Notes: generated from the letters alone by a model not told the origin. A stretch of 64,000 bases of DNA from Haloarcula japonica DSM 6131 (GCF_000336635.1 NZ_AOLY01000002.1:40233-104232), one strand, 5' to 3'; positions 1 to 9,320 are shown, counted from the stretch's first letter. Numbers and translations are program-made.

Positions 1-2
1 TC

Positions 3-2771
3 GAGGAAGACCTGACGCCGATGATGGCGCAGTACTACGAGCTGTGCCGGCAGTACGATGACGCCCTGGTCCTCTTTCAGGTCGGGGACTTCTACGAAGC
101 CTTCTGTGCGGCCGCACAGCGGGTCGCTCGGCTGTGTGAAATTACGCTGACCCAGCGCGAGGACTCGACCGGGGAGTACCCGATGGCCGGCATCCCCATC
201 GACAACGCTGAGTCGTACGTCGAGACGCTGCTTGACGCGGGCTACCGGGTCGCAATTGCCGATCAGGTCGAGGACCCCGACGAGGTCAGCGGCGTGGTCG
301 AGCGGGCAGTGACTCGGATCGTCACCCCCGGCACACTCACTGAGAGCGAACTGCTGGGCGGGGCGGACAACAATTACGTCGCGGCTCTGGCCGCCGGTGA
401 GGGATACGGGCTGGCGCTACTGGACATCTCGACCGGTGACTGCTACGCGACCAGTGTCGGCTCCGAAAGCGCCGTCGCCGACGAACTCAGCCGGTTCGGT
501 CCCGCCGAGGCCATCGTCGGGCCGGACGTCGACGTGGACCGGGACGCCGTCTTCGGGCCGGCCTGTCTGGTGACGCGCTACGACGCGGATGCATTCGCCC
601 GGGGTCGCGCCGAGGACCGCGTGGGACAGTACTTCGGCCCGCCGGAGCGTCTGCTCGCCGGCGATGCAGAAATCCGGGCCTGTGGCGGCCTGCTGGCCTA
701 CGCGGAGTACACCCGTGGGAGCAGCGGCGCGGTCGGCCCCGACGGCGAGCCGGTCGATCCAGATGTCGACCCCGCAGGCACGCTCGACTACCTCAATCAC
801 CTCACGCGGTACGACCCGCGGGAGTACATGCTGCTCGACGCCGTGGCCGTCGAGAGCCTCGAACTGTTCGAGCGGCGCTCCGTACGGGGCCACGAGAACC
901 GCACGCTCGTCGATACAGTCGACGAGACGGCGTGTGCACTGGGGCGGCGGAAACTGACCGACTGGCTCCGTCGGCCGTTGCTCGACGTGGACCGCATCGA
1001 GGCCCGCCACGGCGCGGTCGCGGAACTCCAGCGCGACCCCGCCACCAGAGAGGAGCTATCTTCCCTTCTGGCGGAGGTGTACGACCTCGAACGGCTCATT
1101 TCACGCGTGTCGCGTGGCCGGGCCAACGCCCGTGACCTGCGGTCGCTGGCCGCAACGCTGTCGGTCGTGCCGGAGATCCGGGACCGCTTAGTTGATGCCG
1201 ACGCCCGCCTGCTGGCGGACCTGCACGCAACGCTGGACCCGCTGGCCGAGACCCGCGAGGAGATCGAAGCGGCAATTCGCACGGACCCGCCACAGCAGGT
1301 GACCGAGGGCGGTGTCATCTGCGAGGGCTACGACGACGAACTGGACCGGTTGCGCTCGACCGAGCAGTCGGGCAAGCAGTGGATCGACGACCTCGAAGCC
1401 AGCGAGCGCGAGCGCACCGGCGTCGACTCGCTAAAGGTCGGACACAACTCCGTCCACGGCTATTACATCGAGGTAACGAACGCCAACCTCGATGCCGTCC
1501 CCGAGGACTACCAGCGCCGCCAGACGCTGAAAAACAGCGAGCGCTACTACACGCCGGAACTCAAGGAGCGCGAGGACGAGATCCTGCGGGCCGAGAGCGC
1601 GGCCGACGACCTGGAGTACGACCTGTTCTGTGCCGTCCGGGACAAGGTGGCCGACGAGGCAGAGCGCGTGCAGGCGCTCGCCGACCGCCTCGCGCGCCTG
1701 GACGTGCTGGTCTCCTTCGCCGAGGTCGCGGCGCAGTACGACTACTGCCGGCCCACCGTCGGCGGGGACGGGATCGACATCACCGCCGGCCGCCATCCGG
1801 TCGTCGAGCGGACCGAGGACGCCTTCGTCCCCAACGACACGCATCTCGGTAGCGGGCCGCTTCGGGAGTCCGACGACCGGCAATCGAGCGATGGTGATAC
1901 GGCGACCGACGGAAAGCGCGAGGGCGAAAGCGCCCCGGCTCAGGACCCGTTTCTCGCTGTCGTCACGGGACCGAACATGAGCGGCAAGTCGACGTACATG
2001 CGCCAGGTCGCGTTGATCTGTCTGCTCGCACAGGCGGGCGGCTTCGTCCCCGCGAAGGCGGCCGACCTCCCGATTCTCGACCGCGTGTTTACCCGCGTTG
2101 GAGCCAGCGACGACATCGCCGGTGGCCGCTCAACGTTCATGATCGAGATGACCGAACTGGCGACGATTCTCGACGCGGCGACCGCTGACTCGCTGGTGCT
2201 GCTGGACGAGGTCGGCCGCGGCACGTCGACGGCTGACGGGCTTGCTATCGCCCGCGCCGTCACCGAACATCTCCACGACGAGGTCGGCGCGTACACGCTG
2301 TTTGCGACCCACCACCACGACCTGACTGCCGTCGCCGCGGCGCTGCCCAGCGCGACAAACCGCCACTTCGAGACCAGCCGCGAGGACGGCGACGTTCGCT
2401 TCGACCACGAACTCGCACCCGGTCCCGCGGCGGCCTCCTACGGCGTCGAGGTGGCGAGCATGGCCGGCGTGCCCGAATCCGTTGTCGAACGGTCACGGGA
2501 CCTTCTGGCGGATGCCGAGACGGCCGACACCGACACGGATTCCACCGTCACGGAGACGACTGGTCCGACGGAGAACGGAACAGCGGCGGGTTCAGCCAGC
2601 GAGGGTGGAGCGGACGGCCACACACAGGAGACGCTTCGAACGAACGGAGCCACCGTCGGGGGAGAGTTACCGGGGTCAGTGGCACAGCAGTTAGCGTCGC
2701 TCGATGTCGCGACGATGACGCCGATAGAAGCGATGAACGCGCTCGCCGAGCTACAGGACCGACTCGAATAA
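3..2771 (+). CDS. mutS: DNA mismatch repair ATPase MutS (5-prime partial)
   Basis: MutS recognises mispaired or looped DNA and uses ATP to recruit downstream repair factors. The frame is already open at base 3 (E-E-D-L-T-P) before the first ATG at 21, so the true start lies before the window; 922 residues are visible. The mismatch-reading F-Y-E motif lies in GDFYEAF (nt 84-104), Walker [10 protein letters not shown] near nt 1968, and Walker [14 protein letters not shown] near nt 2190-2230. A Ser/Asp-rich insertion precedes the P-loop (about nt 1860-1945) and a low-complexity linker lies before the C-terminal helices (about nt 2510-2680), both usual haloarchaeal decorations. The next gene is on the opposite strand. 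Family assignment is firm; only the N-terminus is missing. Confidence 0.96.
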   Translation, partial: EEDLTPMMAQYYELCRQYDDALVLFQVGDFYEAFCAAAQRVARLCEITLTQREDSTGEYPMAGIPIDNAESYVETLLDAGYRVAIADQVEDPDEVSGVVERAVTRIVTPGTLTESELLGGADNNYVAALAAGEGYGLALLDISTGDCYATSVGSESAVADELSRFGPAEAIVGPDVDVDRDAVFGPACLVTRYDADAFARGRAEDRVGQYFGPPERLLAGDAEIRACGGLLAYAEYTRGSSGAVGPDGEPVDPDVDPAGTLDYLNHLTRYDPREYMLLDAVAVESLELFERRSVRGHENRTLVDTVDETACALGRRKLTDWLRRPLLDVDRIEARHGAVAELQRDPATREELSSLLAEVYDLERLISRVSRGRANARDLRSLAATLSVVPEIRDRLVDADARLLADLHATLDPLAETREEIEAAIRTDPPQQVTEGGVICEGYDDELDRLRSTEQSGKQWIDDLEASERERTGVDSLKVGHNSVHGYYIEVTNANLDAVPEDYQRRQTLKNSERYYTPELKEREDEILRAESAADDLEYDLFCAVRDKVADEAERVQALADRLARLDVLVSFAEVAAQYDYCRPTVGGDGIDITAGRHPVVERTEDAFVPNDTHLGSGPLRESDDRQSSDGDTATDGKREGESAPAQDPFLAVVTGPNMSGKSTYMRQVALICLLAQAGGFVPAKAADLPILDRVFTRVGASDDIAGGRSTFMIEMTELATILDAATADSLVLLDEVGRGTSTADGLAIARAVTEHLHDEVGAYTLFATHHHDLTAVAAALPSATNRHFETSREDGDVRFDHELAPGPAAASYGVEVASMAGVPESVVERSRDLLADAETADTDTDSTVTETTGPTENGTAAGSASEGGADGHTQETLRTNGATVGGELPGSVAQQLASLDVATMTPIEAMNALAELQDRLE

Positions 2772-2780
2772 CAGCAGCAG

Positions 2781-3521
2781 TCAGCTATCTCCGTCAGCGG
2801 CCAGTTCCTCGTGCGGGCAGGCGAACATGGCCGTGACGAGTTTCTGTTCGGCAGCCCGTAGATGCTTGTGGAGCGTGGGCTCCGAGATATCGAGGAGTGC
2901 AGCCAGGTCCGCGGCCGTCGCCTCGCGGGGCCAACTGTAGTACCCCGCTTCGTGGGCCGTCACGAGGACCTCCCGCTGGCGGTCGGTCAGTGACTCGGTG
3001 TGGGACGCGTAGTTCTTGAACCCGAACAGTGGGGCGATGGACTCACGCTGTTTTTTCGCTGCGAGTTCGGCCTCCGAATGGGCCGCCAGGAACGACTCGA
3101 TAACCGCAGCCGTCTCAGTTTGCCTCGGAACATCGGCTACGACAGTCCCTTGGCCATCGACACTCCGGACGGTCTGTGGTACCGCCCCGACATCTGCGAG
3201 CGAGACAACGGGGCAGTTATCCCGCACGTCGATTTCGACGAGCCCTCCGTCGTTGGTACGCTCAAGCACCCGCGCCTCACCGCCGTTGCCGTCCTCGATG
3301 CGCTCGACAAGCCGGCTGGGGTGAGCACCCCCGACTGAAAAAAACTCCGCGTACGTGTCGTCCGTCTGCGGGAGGCATTTTTCAAGAATCACTGAACACG
3401 ATTCGGCTTCAGACACCGACACAAATGGATACGACCCATCAGAGAGGGCAAACTCCACACGGGTTACCGCCCGGCTGTCGCCAAGCTGTCGGGACATACA
3501 CAGGTGTAGTCGATACCTCAT
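2781..3521 (-). CDS. bacterio-opsin-activator-type (HTH_10) transcription regulator
   Basis: A predicted DNA-binding regulator of the haloarchaeal Bat-like family, 246 aa from the chosen ATG. The C-terminal third carries the HTH_10 signature: LTDRQREVLVTAHEAGYY, then a W-P-R-E-A-T segment and the recognition helix region ISEPTLHKHLRAAEQKL. The N-terminal 170 residues form the beta-rich sensor-like region usual in these proteins; I see no PAS or GAF motif clear enough to name. The frame extends to 3551, but M-R-Y-R-L at 3521 is the better start. It reads away from a HalOD1-type gene, with a perfect inverted repeat between them that is a candidate operator. Target genes and signal are unknown. 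Confidence 0.85.
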   Translation of the reverse strand: MRYRLHLCMSRQLGDSRAVTRVEFALSDGSYPFVSVSEAESCSVILEKCLPQTDDTYAEFFSVGGAHPSRLVERIEDGNGGEARVLERTNDGGLVEIDVRDNCPVVSLADVGAVPQTVRSVDGQGTVVADVPRQTETAAVIESFLAAHSEAELAAKKQRESIAPLFGFKNYASHTESLTDRQREVLVTAHEAGYYSWPREATAADLAALLDISEPTLHKHLRAAEQKLVTAMFACPHEELAADGDS

Positions 3522-3552
3522 GAAGAATGTTGTCATGAATCGTGGTATCAAC

Positions 3553-3577
3553 GTTCACTATGCTAGCCATAGTGAAC
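3553..3577. promoter_or_regulatory. perfect inverted repeat between divergent genes (candidate operator)
   Basis: Arms GTTCACTATG (3553-3562) and CATAGTGAAC (3568-3577) are exact reverse complements separated by CTAGC. The site lies 32 bp upstream of the HTH_10 regulator start and 42 bp upstream of the GTG start of the HalOD1 gene, where a dimeric regulator could act on both promoters. The half-site ATAGTGAA recurs in the gaps at about 11904 and 23687. Binding by the adjacent regulator is inference. Confidence 0.5.
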
Positions 3578-3618
3578 TTTACATCTTCAGGATAAATCCA
3601 GCATGAGGTCAGAGAACC

Positions 3619-3867
3619 GTGTCTGGAATATCACCATCCGTCGTAGAAGTCCACGGCACCGACCAGTCTATCATCACCGCGGTCGTTCGTGCCGTGGCAA
3701 CTGCGGAGAGACAGCCGGTCGAGAGGCTTCCGCCGCTGGCCGACAGTATCAATCCGGATGCACTGACGGCGTGCATCGCCGATTCGAACACCAGCGGACA
3801 TGTGGCGTTCGACTACAGTGGCTACCGCGTGGTTGTCAATACCGATGGAACAGTCACTGTAGAGTAG
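3619..3867 (+). CDS. HalOD1 output-domain protein
   Basis: An 82-aa stand-alone HalOD1-type domain. It shows the family pattern: an N-terminal helix (IITAVVRAVATAERQPVERL), then P-P-L-A-D-S-I-N-P-D-A-L and a C-terminal beta hairpin with HVAFDYSGYRVVVNTDG. HalOD1 is a haloarchaeal module thought to act as output or partner in signalling; its biochemical role is not established. Start: a TGA at 3604 closes the frame upstream, and the only early initiator is the GTG at 3619, so a leaderless GTG start is likely. It is divergent from the HTH_10 regulator across the inverted repeat, and such pairs often belong to one regulatory unit. Confidence 0.75.
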   Translation: MSGISPSVVEVHGTDQSIITAVVRAVATAERQPVERLPPLADSINPDALTACIADSNTSGHVAFDYSGYRVVVNTDGTVTVE

Positions 3868-3945
3868 CGCCGCCATCCGGCTGTGTGGCAACCGCGGTAG
3901 TCGGTACAGTCGCAGGACGGACACGGGCCAAAAGCGACGTGTCAG

Positions 3946-4665
3946 TTACGGTGGCTCCAGCGAGACGAACTCCAGTCCTTTCTCGGCGAGCAACTGACGC
4001 GCCCGGTCAGTCACCGACGGAGCGACGAGGATACCCCGGACTTCAGTGTCGGCGTGCAGGTCGCGTTCTAACGCATCGACGTACCGGCCCAGCTGGCCGA
4101 CTGCGTCGGGACCCACACGCCGGCGCTTGAGTTCGAGTATCGTCGTCCGGCCGTCGGCGTCCTCGCCATAGATGTCGACCGCGCCGGCGGGAGTCTCGCG
4201 CTCGGTCGCAAGCGGCGTAAAGCCCGACTCGACCAGCCCCGGTTCATCAAGGATCCGGTCTTTCAGGTCAGCCTCGGTCCCGGTGAGCGCGAGGTCTTTC
4301 GAGTCGGTCACGTCGAAGGCGGCGGCGTGAGCGACTGTCTCAAAGGTCACTTCGAGCAACTCCTCGGGGGTCGACCGCGTGGAGCGGACGACCAGCGACC
4401 CGTCGTCGACGCTGATGCTGTGTTCACAGCCCGGCGGTTGCCAGTTCACCGGTTGTTGGCCCTCGTCGGTGTGGACCAGCGCGGCCCCGTCGGGCTTGAG
4501 CATCACGTGGCGGTCGCCAAGCCCCAGCGAACTGGCCGCTCGTCCCTCGTACTCGACCGTACAGGTACCGACGAGCGTCACCAGCGCGCCGCGGTCGGCG
4601 TTGCGCGACGCGAGGTCCAGCGCGTCAGCGGGGTCGGGGTACGTCAGTGTCTCGACGGCGGTCAC
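3946..4665 (-). CDS. nucS: mismatch/ssDNA endonuclease NucS (EndoMS)
   Basis: NucS/EndoMS cuts both strands around certain mismatches in archaea and actinobacteria and also processes branched DNA. The 239-aa product has family length. The C-terminal nuclease core shows the D-(E)xK signature: Asp164 in GAVDIYGED and Glu178-x-Lys180 in TTILELKRR, followed by VGQLGRYVDALERD. The N-terminal half is the beta-rich DNA-binding and dimerisation domain. It starts with GTG at 4665. A gene of unknown function ends 9 bp upstream on the same strand, so they probably share a transcript. Both nucS and mutS lie within 5 kb, showing that this organism carries two unrelated mismatch systems. No obvious PCNA-binding tail beyond L-E-F-V-S-L-E-P-P. 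Confidence 0.93.
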   Translation of the reverse strand: MTAVETLTYPDPADALDLASRNADRGALVTLVGTCTVEYEGRAASSLGLGDRHVMLKPDGAALVHTDEGQQPVNWQPPGCEHSISVDDGSLVVRSTRSTPEELLEVTFETVAHAAAFDVTDSKDLALTGTEADLKDRILDEPGLVESGFTPLATERETPAGAVDIYGEDADGRTTILELKRRRVGPDAVGQLGRYVDALERDLHADTEVRGILVAPSVTDRARQLLAEKGLEFVSLEPP

Positions 4666-4674
4666 GGGTGGCGG

Positions 4675-5112
4675 TTAGCGGTCCCGGCGTAAAAAGGACG
4701 CGTCGTCGGGGCAGTGCATGGACGAGACGCGGTCTCGGAGCGACGCAAGCAGGGCACGTCGGGCGTTCGCCGGATCGGTGCCTTCGCTGTCGAGGGCGCG
4801 ACAGGCCTCGTCCTTGCGGTCGACCCACCACGTCCGGAACGCATCCGGGTCGGCAGTACGGGCGAGGACGATATCGTCGAGGTCCGATAGCGTCGGATCA
4901 AGCCAGCAGACAGCGTAGGTCCGAACCGACTCGTCGAGCACGACCAATTGGTCGTAGGTAGCGTCGATGGTAGCGAGGACAGCAGCGGCCGTCCAGTCGT
5001 TCCCGAGCGGTCGGGACTGGGTGATGGGGTCGGCGTCGACACCCCAGTGTGCGAGGCGGCAGTCGTAGCGGCCATCGGGACGGGCGAGAGCCACGAGCGT
5101 TCGGCGACCCAT
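4675..5112 (-). CDS. conserved haloarchaeal protein (DUF6735-like)
   Basis: A 145-aa soluble protein beginning MGRRTLVALARPDGRYDC, a start I associate with DUF6735 (number from memory). It has a beta-strand-rich N-terminus with the H-W-G segment (residues 22-24), a T-Y-D-Q-L-V-V-L-D-E stretch and an Asp/Arg-rich C-terminus. No catalytic motif or membrane segment is visible. It lies 9 bp upstream of nucS in the same direction, so it may be co-transcribed with the endonuclease. Function unknown; a role next to mismatch cleavage is possible but rests only on position. Confidence 0.7.
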   Translation of the reverse strand: MGRRTLVALARPDGRYDCRLAHWGVDADPITQSRPLGNDWTAAAVLATIDATYDQLVVLDESVRTYAVCWLDPTLSDLDDIVLARTADPDAFRTWWVDRKDEACRALDSEGTDPANARRALLASLRDRVSSMHCPDDASFLRRDR

Positions 5113-5296
5113 CAGGGACCACCGAGCGTGTGAGCGGGCATAGACACCCCTGGCTGCGTGGTCCTATTTGAACACTGGCCCACAGGACACCCGTCTGCTC
5201 CCACTCAGTATCGGAGAAGGTTCCAAACCCGGCGAAACCACCGACCATTGGTAACTCGGCACAACCCTCAAGTAGTACGTTCACGTATCGTTACAT

Positions 5297-5584
5297 ATGA
5301 TGGTGAGCGAGTGGCTCTACGGCGCAATCGCGCTTCTCGTGGGGCTCCACGTCCTGACCATGCTGTACGCGTACCGACATCGGGGTGACCCGGCCGGGGC
5401 GACAGGGCAGGGCGATACCGAAGGGCGCCGTGGCAGCGCCACCGACGACAGCACTGAATCCATCGACTGTCCCCACTGCGGGGCGAGGAACGAGCAGGAC
5501 TACCAGTTCTGCCGGCAGTGCGTCGCCGACCTGACGAGCGGGAGCCCGCAGCGGCAGCCGACGGATCGGAGCCAGCCGTACTGA
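5297..5584 (+). CDS. small membrane-anchored zinc-ribbon protein
   Basis: A 95-aa protein with one N-terminal transmembrane helix (about residues 6-26, LYGAIALLVGLHVLTMLYAY), a polar Gly/Asp/Ser linker, and a C-terminal zinc ribbon with CPHC and CRQC knuckles (residues 58-77). This layout, a membrane anchor displaying a double-C-x2-C ribbon in the cytoplasm, is common in small archaeal proteins of unknown function. Start ATG at 5297, with a second ATG immediately after; either could be used. The next gene on the same strand is a PH-like/coiled-coil protein about 110 bp downstream, so a shared process at the membrane is possible but unproven. Confidence 0.75.
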   Translation: MMVSEWLYGAIALLVGLHVLTMLYAYRHRGDPAGATGQGDTEGRRGSATDDSTESIDCPHCGARNEQDYQFCRQCVADLTSGSPQRQPTDRSQPY

Positions 5585-5693
5585 CACCGTTGCAAGGCTG
5601 TGGTCGAAACAATCTGTTTGAGCGCTGTCGTCGGCCAAAGAATTTATTTCCCCGAAGAAATATTTGAATATACTGTCACGAACGGGGAAGACC

Positions 5694-6974
5694 GTGGAAA
5701 CTGTTATTGACGTACGTTCCTCGGATCGACCGGAGATATTCGACCGGGCGAACACCGACGGGCTATTCGGACGCACGCGCCGCCTTCAGCAGCCGCTGGG
5801 GCAGTACTTAGAAGGAACAGAGATGCCGCGATATCTCGCGTACAACGACCGGTCCGGCGTCGGCGCTACTCAGGGGAACGACGAGTCGCTCACGCCGGCT
5901 GGCGACTACCGCGCGTATTTGCTCGCAACGAACGTCCGAGTCGTGTTCGTCGTCGGCGACGACGACGGTGACCGGACCATCTCGCTTCCCTACGAAGACA
6001 TCGTGGCCGTAGACTGTACGTCGGGGCTCCGCACGTCGACACTCGAACTCGCCACTGTCGACGAAGACCGCTGGGCGTTCGAGTGTAAAGGCGACCTGAC
6101 ACCGGTTCGGGAATACGTCGACGAAGCCACACAGGTCTGGACGCGCACGCTAACCGAGCTTGATCGGGTAGAATCCCAGATCGAGGCTGCTGTGTCGGCA
6201 CTGGAGACAACGGACCTCGATACAGCAGCCACGCATATCACAACTGCACAGGAAGCGCTCGACAACGGGCGAAAGCGAGTCGAAGCGCTGGGGGAAGGGG
6301 CGAGAGCGACAATCGATGGACGCCTCCAGTCAACGCAAGCACGGATTGACACATGCCAGCGCCGGCGCCACGTCAACGCGGGAGATGAGCACCGTGATAC
6401 GGCCCGACGCGCGTGGGAGAACCGGGCGTACGAACGGGCCGCAGATGCGTACGCACGGGCCAAGGCCGAGTACGAACGAGCACTGACCGTGACGGCATCG
6501 GAGCCGCCCGCAGAAGTCATCACGGATGCTCGAAACGCAGTCGAGGCGGAATACACCGAACTCCTGTCAGCGCCGGTCGACGCGGCACAGGTGGCTGCGA
6601 GTGCGGCCAGAGCCGCGACAGACCCGGCAGCGCGGGCCAGGCACTGGGAAGACGCCCTCGACCGCTACCGGACAGCGTACGAACTGGACTGGGGTCGTGA
6701 CCGCCGCTTCGACGGCGACCGGGCGTCACTCCGACAGGCACTCGCGGACACCGCCGTTGAACTGGTCGATGCACACCGCGAAGCGGGCCGACAGGAACTC
6801 GGTGAGGGTAGCGACGGGTCAAATAGAGAGGGTTCCGGGACCGCGTGTGACAGTGCAACAGCCCACTTCGAGCGCGCACGCGAGGTGGCCACCGAACTCG
6901 TGCCAGACAGACGCGACCCGACGATGGATGCACCGGCCACCACGGCCAAACAGGGAGCCGGCATCGAGCCCTGA
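5694..6974 (+). CDS. PH-like domain protein with long helical C-terminus
   Basis: Not a named family that I recognise. The N-terminal part (through about residue 120) looks like a bacterial/archaeal PH or GRAM-like beta domain: LGQYLEGTEMPRYLAYND, then YRAYLLATNVRVVFVVGD and ISLPYEDIVAVDC, the usual order 'value to be checked, in-vitro reading, pathway to conversion'. The remaining two thirds is helical and Ala/Glu/Arg-rich with repeated E-R-A-A-D-A-Y-A-R-A-K-type segments resembling tetratricopeptide or coiled-coil helices. The frame opens with TTG at 5664, but the A+T-rich element at about 5656-5670 favours the GTG at 5694 as a leaderless start (426 aa). It ends in low complexity. Possibly a membrane-lipid or protein-quality sensor; function unknown. 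Confidence 0.65.
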   Translation: METVIDVRSSDRPEIFDRANTDGLFGRTRRLQQPLGQYLEGTEMPRYLAYNDRSGVGATQGNDESLTPAGDYRAYLLATNVRVVFVVGDDDGDRTISLPYEDIVAVDCTSGLRTSTLELATVDEDRWAFECKGDLTPVREYVDEATQVWTRTLTELDRVESQIEAAVSALETTDLDTAATHITTAQEALDNGRKRVEALGEGARATIDGRLQSTQARIDTCQRRRHVNAGDEHRDTARRAWENRAYERAADAYARAKAEYERALTVTASEPPAEVITDARNAVEAEYTELLSAPVDAAQVAASAARAATDPAARARHWEDALDRYRTAYELDWGRDRRFDGDRASLRQALADTAVELVDAHREAGRQELGEGSDGSNREGSGTACDSATAHFERAREVATELVPDRRDPTMDAPATTAKQGAGIEP

Positions 6975-7019
6975 TCGAAATGTCGATAATTGTTTATCTG
7001 AGGGTGTTCGGATACCGGT

Positions 7020-8003
7020 ATGCGCTTTGGCGTCATCTCAACAGCGAAAATCGCACGCGAAGACGTGATTCCGGGCATCCGGAAATCGGACCACACGGTC
7101 GCGGCAATCAGCTCCCGGTCCCGAGAGCAGGCCAGCGAGGCGGCCGAGGCCCTTGGTATCGAGAGCGCCTTCGGAGACTACGAGACGATGTTCGCCGAGG
7201 CGGACATCGACGCGGTGTACAACCCACTTCCGAACGCGCTCCACGCCGAGTGGAGCCAGCGGGCCGCCGACCACGGCCTCGACGTGCTCTGTGAGAAGCC
7301 GTTGACTGTCGATACGGCCGGGGCAGTGGACCTCTTCGACTACTGTGCCGACCAGGGCGTCACGCTGATGGAGGCGTTCATGTATCAGTTCCACCCGCGG
7401 ACCCGGCGGGCCAGAGACATCGTCGAAAACGAACTGGGCGAGGTACACACTGTCGACGCGTCGTTCAAGTTCCCGCTCGAAGACCCCGACAACATCCGGC
7501 TGGACCCGGAACTGGCCGGCGGGAGCCTGATGGACGTGGGTTGTTACGCCGTCAGCGCGGCGCGGGGCTTCCTCGGCGAGCCGGACCGAGCGTTTGCGCA
7601 TGCCCGGGACTCCCGGGACAGCGGCGTTGATACGAACCTCAGCGGCGTCCTCTCGTACGATGACGGACAGGTCGCCTCGATTTCCTGCGGGTTCGACGGC
7701 CCGGACCGGGACTACTACCGGGTCGAGACCGACGACGGCTGGCTCGAAGCGCCGAGCTGCTTCGGCCCGGAACACGACCAGTCCGTCTCGCTGACCTACA
7801 GCGTCGACGGCCGCGAGGTCACCGAGACGTTCGACCCCGTCGACCACTACCAGTTGCAGGTCGAGGCGTTCGCGGACGCCGTCGAAAACGGCGAAACGCC
7901 ACCCGTCGACCGCGCCGAGACGCTGGGGAACATGCGCGCCATGGACGCGCTGGCCCGGAGCGCCGACACCGGGGAGCCGGTCGACGTGGCCCAGCCGGAG
8001 TGA
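7020..8003 (+). CDS. Gfo/Idh/MocA family NAD(P)-dependent sugar dehydrogenase
   Basis: A 327-aa oxidoreductase of the glucose-fructose oxidoreductase family. The Rossmann N-terminus starts MRFGVISTAKIAREDVIPGI, and the family lysine is in CEKPLTVD (about residues 91-98). The central GGSLMDVGCYAVSAARGFLG stretch is typical of D-xylose dehydrogenase-like members. Likely reaction: oxidation of an aldose or related sugar with NAD(P)+; the exact substrate cannot be read from sequence, although haloarchaeal xylose dehydrogenase belongs to this subgroup. A TATA-like TTGTTTATCT at about 6988-6997 lies the right distance from the ATG at 7020 for a leaderless message. An aldo/keto reductase follows in the same direction, suggesting linked carbohydrate metabolism. 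Confidence 0.88.
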   Translation: MRFGVISTAKIAREDVIPGIRKSDHTVAAISSRSREQASEAAEALGIESAFGDYETMFAEADIDAVYNPLPNALHAEWSQRAADHGLDVLCEKPLTVDTAGAVDLFDYCADQGVTLMEAFMYQFHPRTRRARDIVENELGEVHTVDASFKFPLEDPDNIRLDPELAGGSLMDVGCYAVSAARGFLGEPDRAFAHARDSRDSGVDTNLSGVLSYDDGQVASISCGFDGPDRDYYRVETDDGWLEAPSCFGPEHDQSVSLTYSVDGREVTETFDPVDHYQLQVEAFADAVENGETPPVDRAETLGNMRAMDALARSADTGEPVDVAQPE

Positions 8004-8076
8004 GACACGGGGCGGTCGTGTGCCCTGCCGCGACGAGCGCGAAACGGTTTTGACTGCGGCGAGTGAGGCACGTACT

Positions 8077-8916
8077 GTGACACCCCCAACAGTGACACTA
8101 CCGAGTGGCGACGAACTCCCGATGGTCGGCGTCGGGACGTGGGACATCGACGGCGACACCGTACAGGAATCCGTTCGAGCGGGACTCGACGCCGGCTACG
8201 CCCACGTCGACACCGCCGAAGGGTACAAGAACGAGGCCGAAATCGGCGAGGCCCTGGCCGACTACGACCGCGAGGACGTGTTCCTCACGTCGAAGGTACT
8301 GCCAAAGCACCTCGACTACGAGTCCGTCATCGAGGCCTGTGAGGCCTCGCTCGACCGCCTCGGAACGGACTACCTCGACCTGTATCTCGTCCACTGGCCC
8401 AACCCAGCGACCTCCATCCGCGAGACGATGAACGCGATGGCGACGCTCCGCGACCAGGGGAAGATCCGCAACGTCGGCGTCTCGAACTTCAGCGCGTACC
8501 AGCTCGGGGCCGCCCAGCACGTCGCCGACGTGCCCATCGCCGTCAACCAGATCGAGTACCACCCTTGGAACACCCAGGACCAGGTCGTCGAGTTCTGCCG
8601 CGACACCGACACCGTCGTCGAAGCGGCCGCGCCGCTCGGGCGGACCGAGGTGTTCGCCGACGACGTCATTCAGGACCTGGCGGAAAAATACGATAAGTCG
8701 CCGGCCCAGGTCATCCTGAAATGGGCGGTCGAGAACGACGTGGTGGTGCTGCCGAAGTCCTCCTCGCCCGAACACGTCCGGCAGAATCTCGCGTTGTTCG
8801 ACTGGGACCTCGACGACGCTGACCGCGAGCGCATCGACGCCATCGAGCGCGAGCAGGCGGTCTACGACACCGGCATCAACGACTGGGACAACGACACCTA
8901 CGGCATCTCGCAGTAA
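8077..8916 (+). CDS. aldo/keto reductase (2,5-diketogluconate reductase-like)
   Basis: NADPH-dependent reductase of small aldehydes or ketones with the AKR barrel. Visible signatures: LPSGDELPMVGVGTW at the N-terminus, the catalytic Asp-Tyr region HVDTAEGYKNEAEIG, Lys in TSKVLPKHLDYE, VHWPN, and the cofactor segment VVVLPKSSSPEHVRQN. The open frame reaches 8020, but the GTG at 8077 immediately before T-P-P-T-V-T-L-P-S-G fits the family start and lies about 28 bp after an ACGGTTTTGA promoter element, giving 279 aa. It follows the sugar dehydrogenase by 73 bp and has its own apparent promoter. The substrate cannot be predicted. Confidence 0.88.
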   Translation: MTPPTVTLPSGDELPMVGVGTWDIDGDTVQESVRAGLDAGYAHVDTAEGYKNEAEIGEALADYDREDVFLTSKVLPKHLDYESVIEACEASLDRLGTDYLDLYLVHWPNPATSIRETMNAMATLRDQGKIRNVGVSNFSAYQLGAAQHVADVPIAVNQIEYHPWNTQDQVVEFCRDTDTVVEAAAPLGRTEVFADDVIQDLAEKYDKSPAQVILKWAVENDVVVLPKSSSPEHVRQNLALFDWDLDDADRERIDAIEREQAVYDTGINDWDNDTYGISQ

Positions 8917-8922
8917 TCCCAG

Positions 8923-9108
8923 ATGGTCGAACCGCCCGCACTGGACCGCTGGGACGCCGCCGCGGCGGCAAGCATCGCCGCTTTGCTTGTCGTGGCGTAC
9001 GTTCTGGTTCCGAACCCGACGGTCCAGTACGGGACGTGGCTGGTCATCTTCTGCATCTGGATGGCCTGGTTCGTCTTCTTCGGGGCCAAATGGTTATACG
9101 GCCCCTAG
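8923..9108 (+). CDS. small two-helix membrane protein
   Basis: A 61-aa hydrophobic protein with two predicted membrane helices (about residues 13-29 and 38-58), a short polar N-terminus and a W-L-Y-G-P end. It starts 6 bp after the aldo/keto reductase stop, so it is probably on the same transcript. No motif suggests a function. Codon use matches the neighbours, and small haloarchaeal membrane proteins of this kind are often conserved. Confidence 0.65.
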   Translation: MVEPPALDRWDAAAAASIAALLVVAYVLVPNPTVQYGTWLVIFCIWMAWFVFFGAKWLYGP

Positions 9109-9182
9109 AGGGGCGCGTTGAAGCTTTTACTCGATTCCGTGTCAGCGGAGATTTATTTACTCCCGCTCTCTATACACACTCG

Positions 9183-9320
9183 ATGCCCCGTATCGAAGTC
9201 TCGGAAAACCTGTACCGGCAGATCGAGAGCGAAGCCAATAACGACGACTTCAACGACACGCTGTGGAAGATGGTGGGCTCCTATCGGCGGACGAACAACC
9301 CGGAAGCGGACCAGACGTAA
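9183..9320 (+). CDS. very small DUF7557-like protein
   Basis: A 45-aa protein, MPRIEVSENLYRQIE and onward, of a haloarchaeal family whose members start with a short beta strand and a helix that resembles antitoxin or ribbon-helix-helix N-termini (I recall the label DUF7557). A TATA-like TTTATTTAC at 9152-9160 places transcription start close to the ATG, so it has its own leaderless message. No toxin-like partner is adjacent: the downstream gene is an amidotransferase on the same strand after 172 bp. A DNA- or RNA-binding role is possible but unproven. Confidence 0.65.
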   Translation: MPRIEVSENLYRQIESEANNDDFNDTLWKMVGSYRRTNNPEADQT

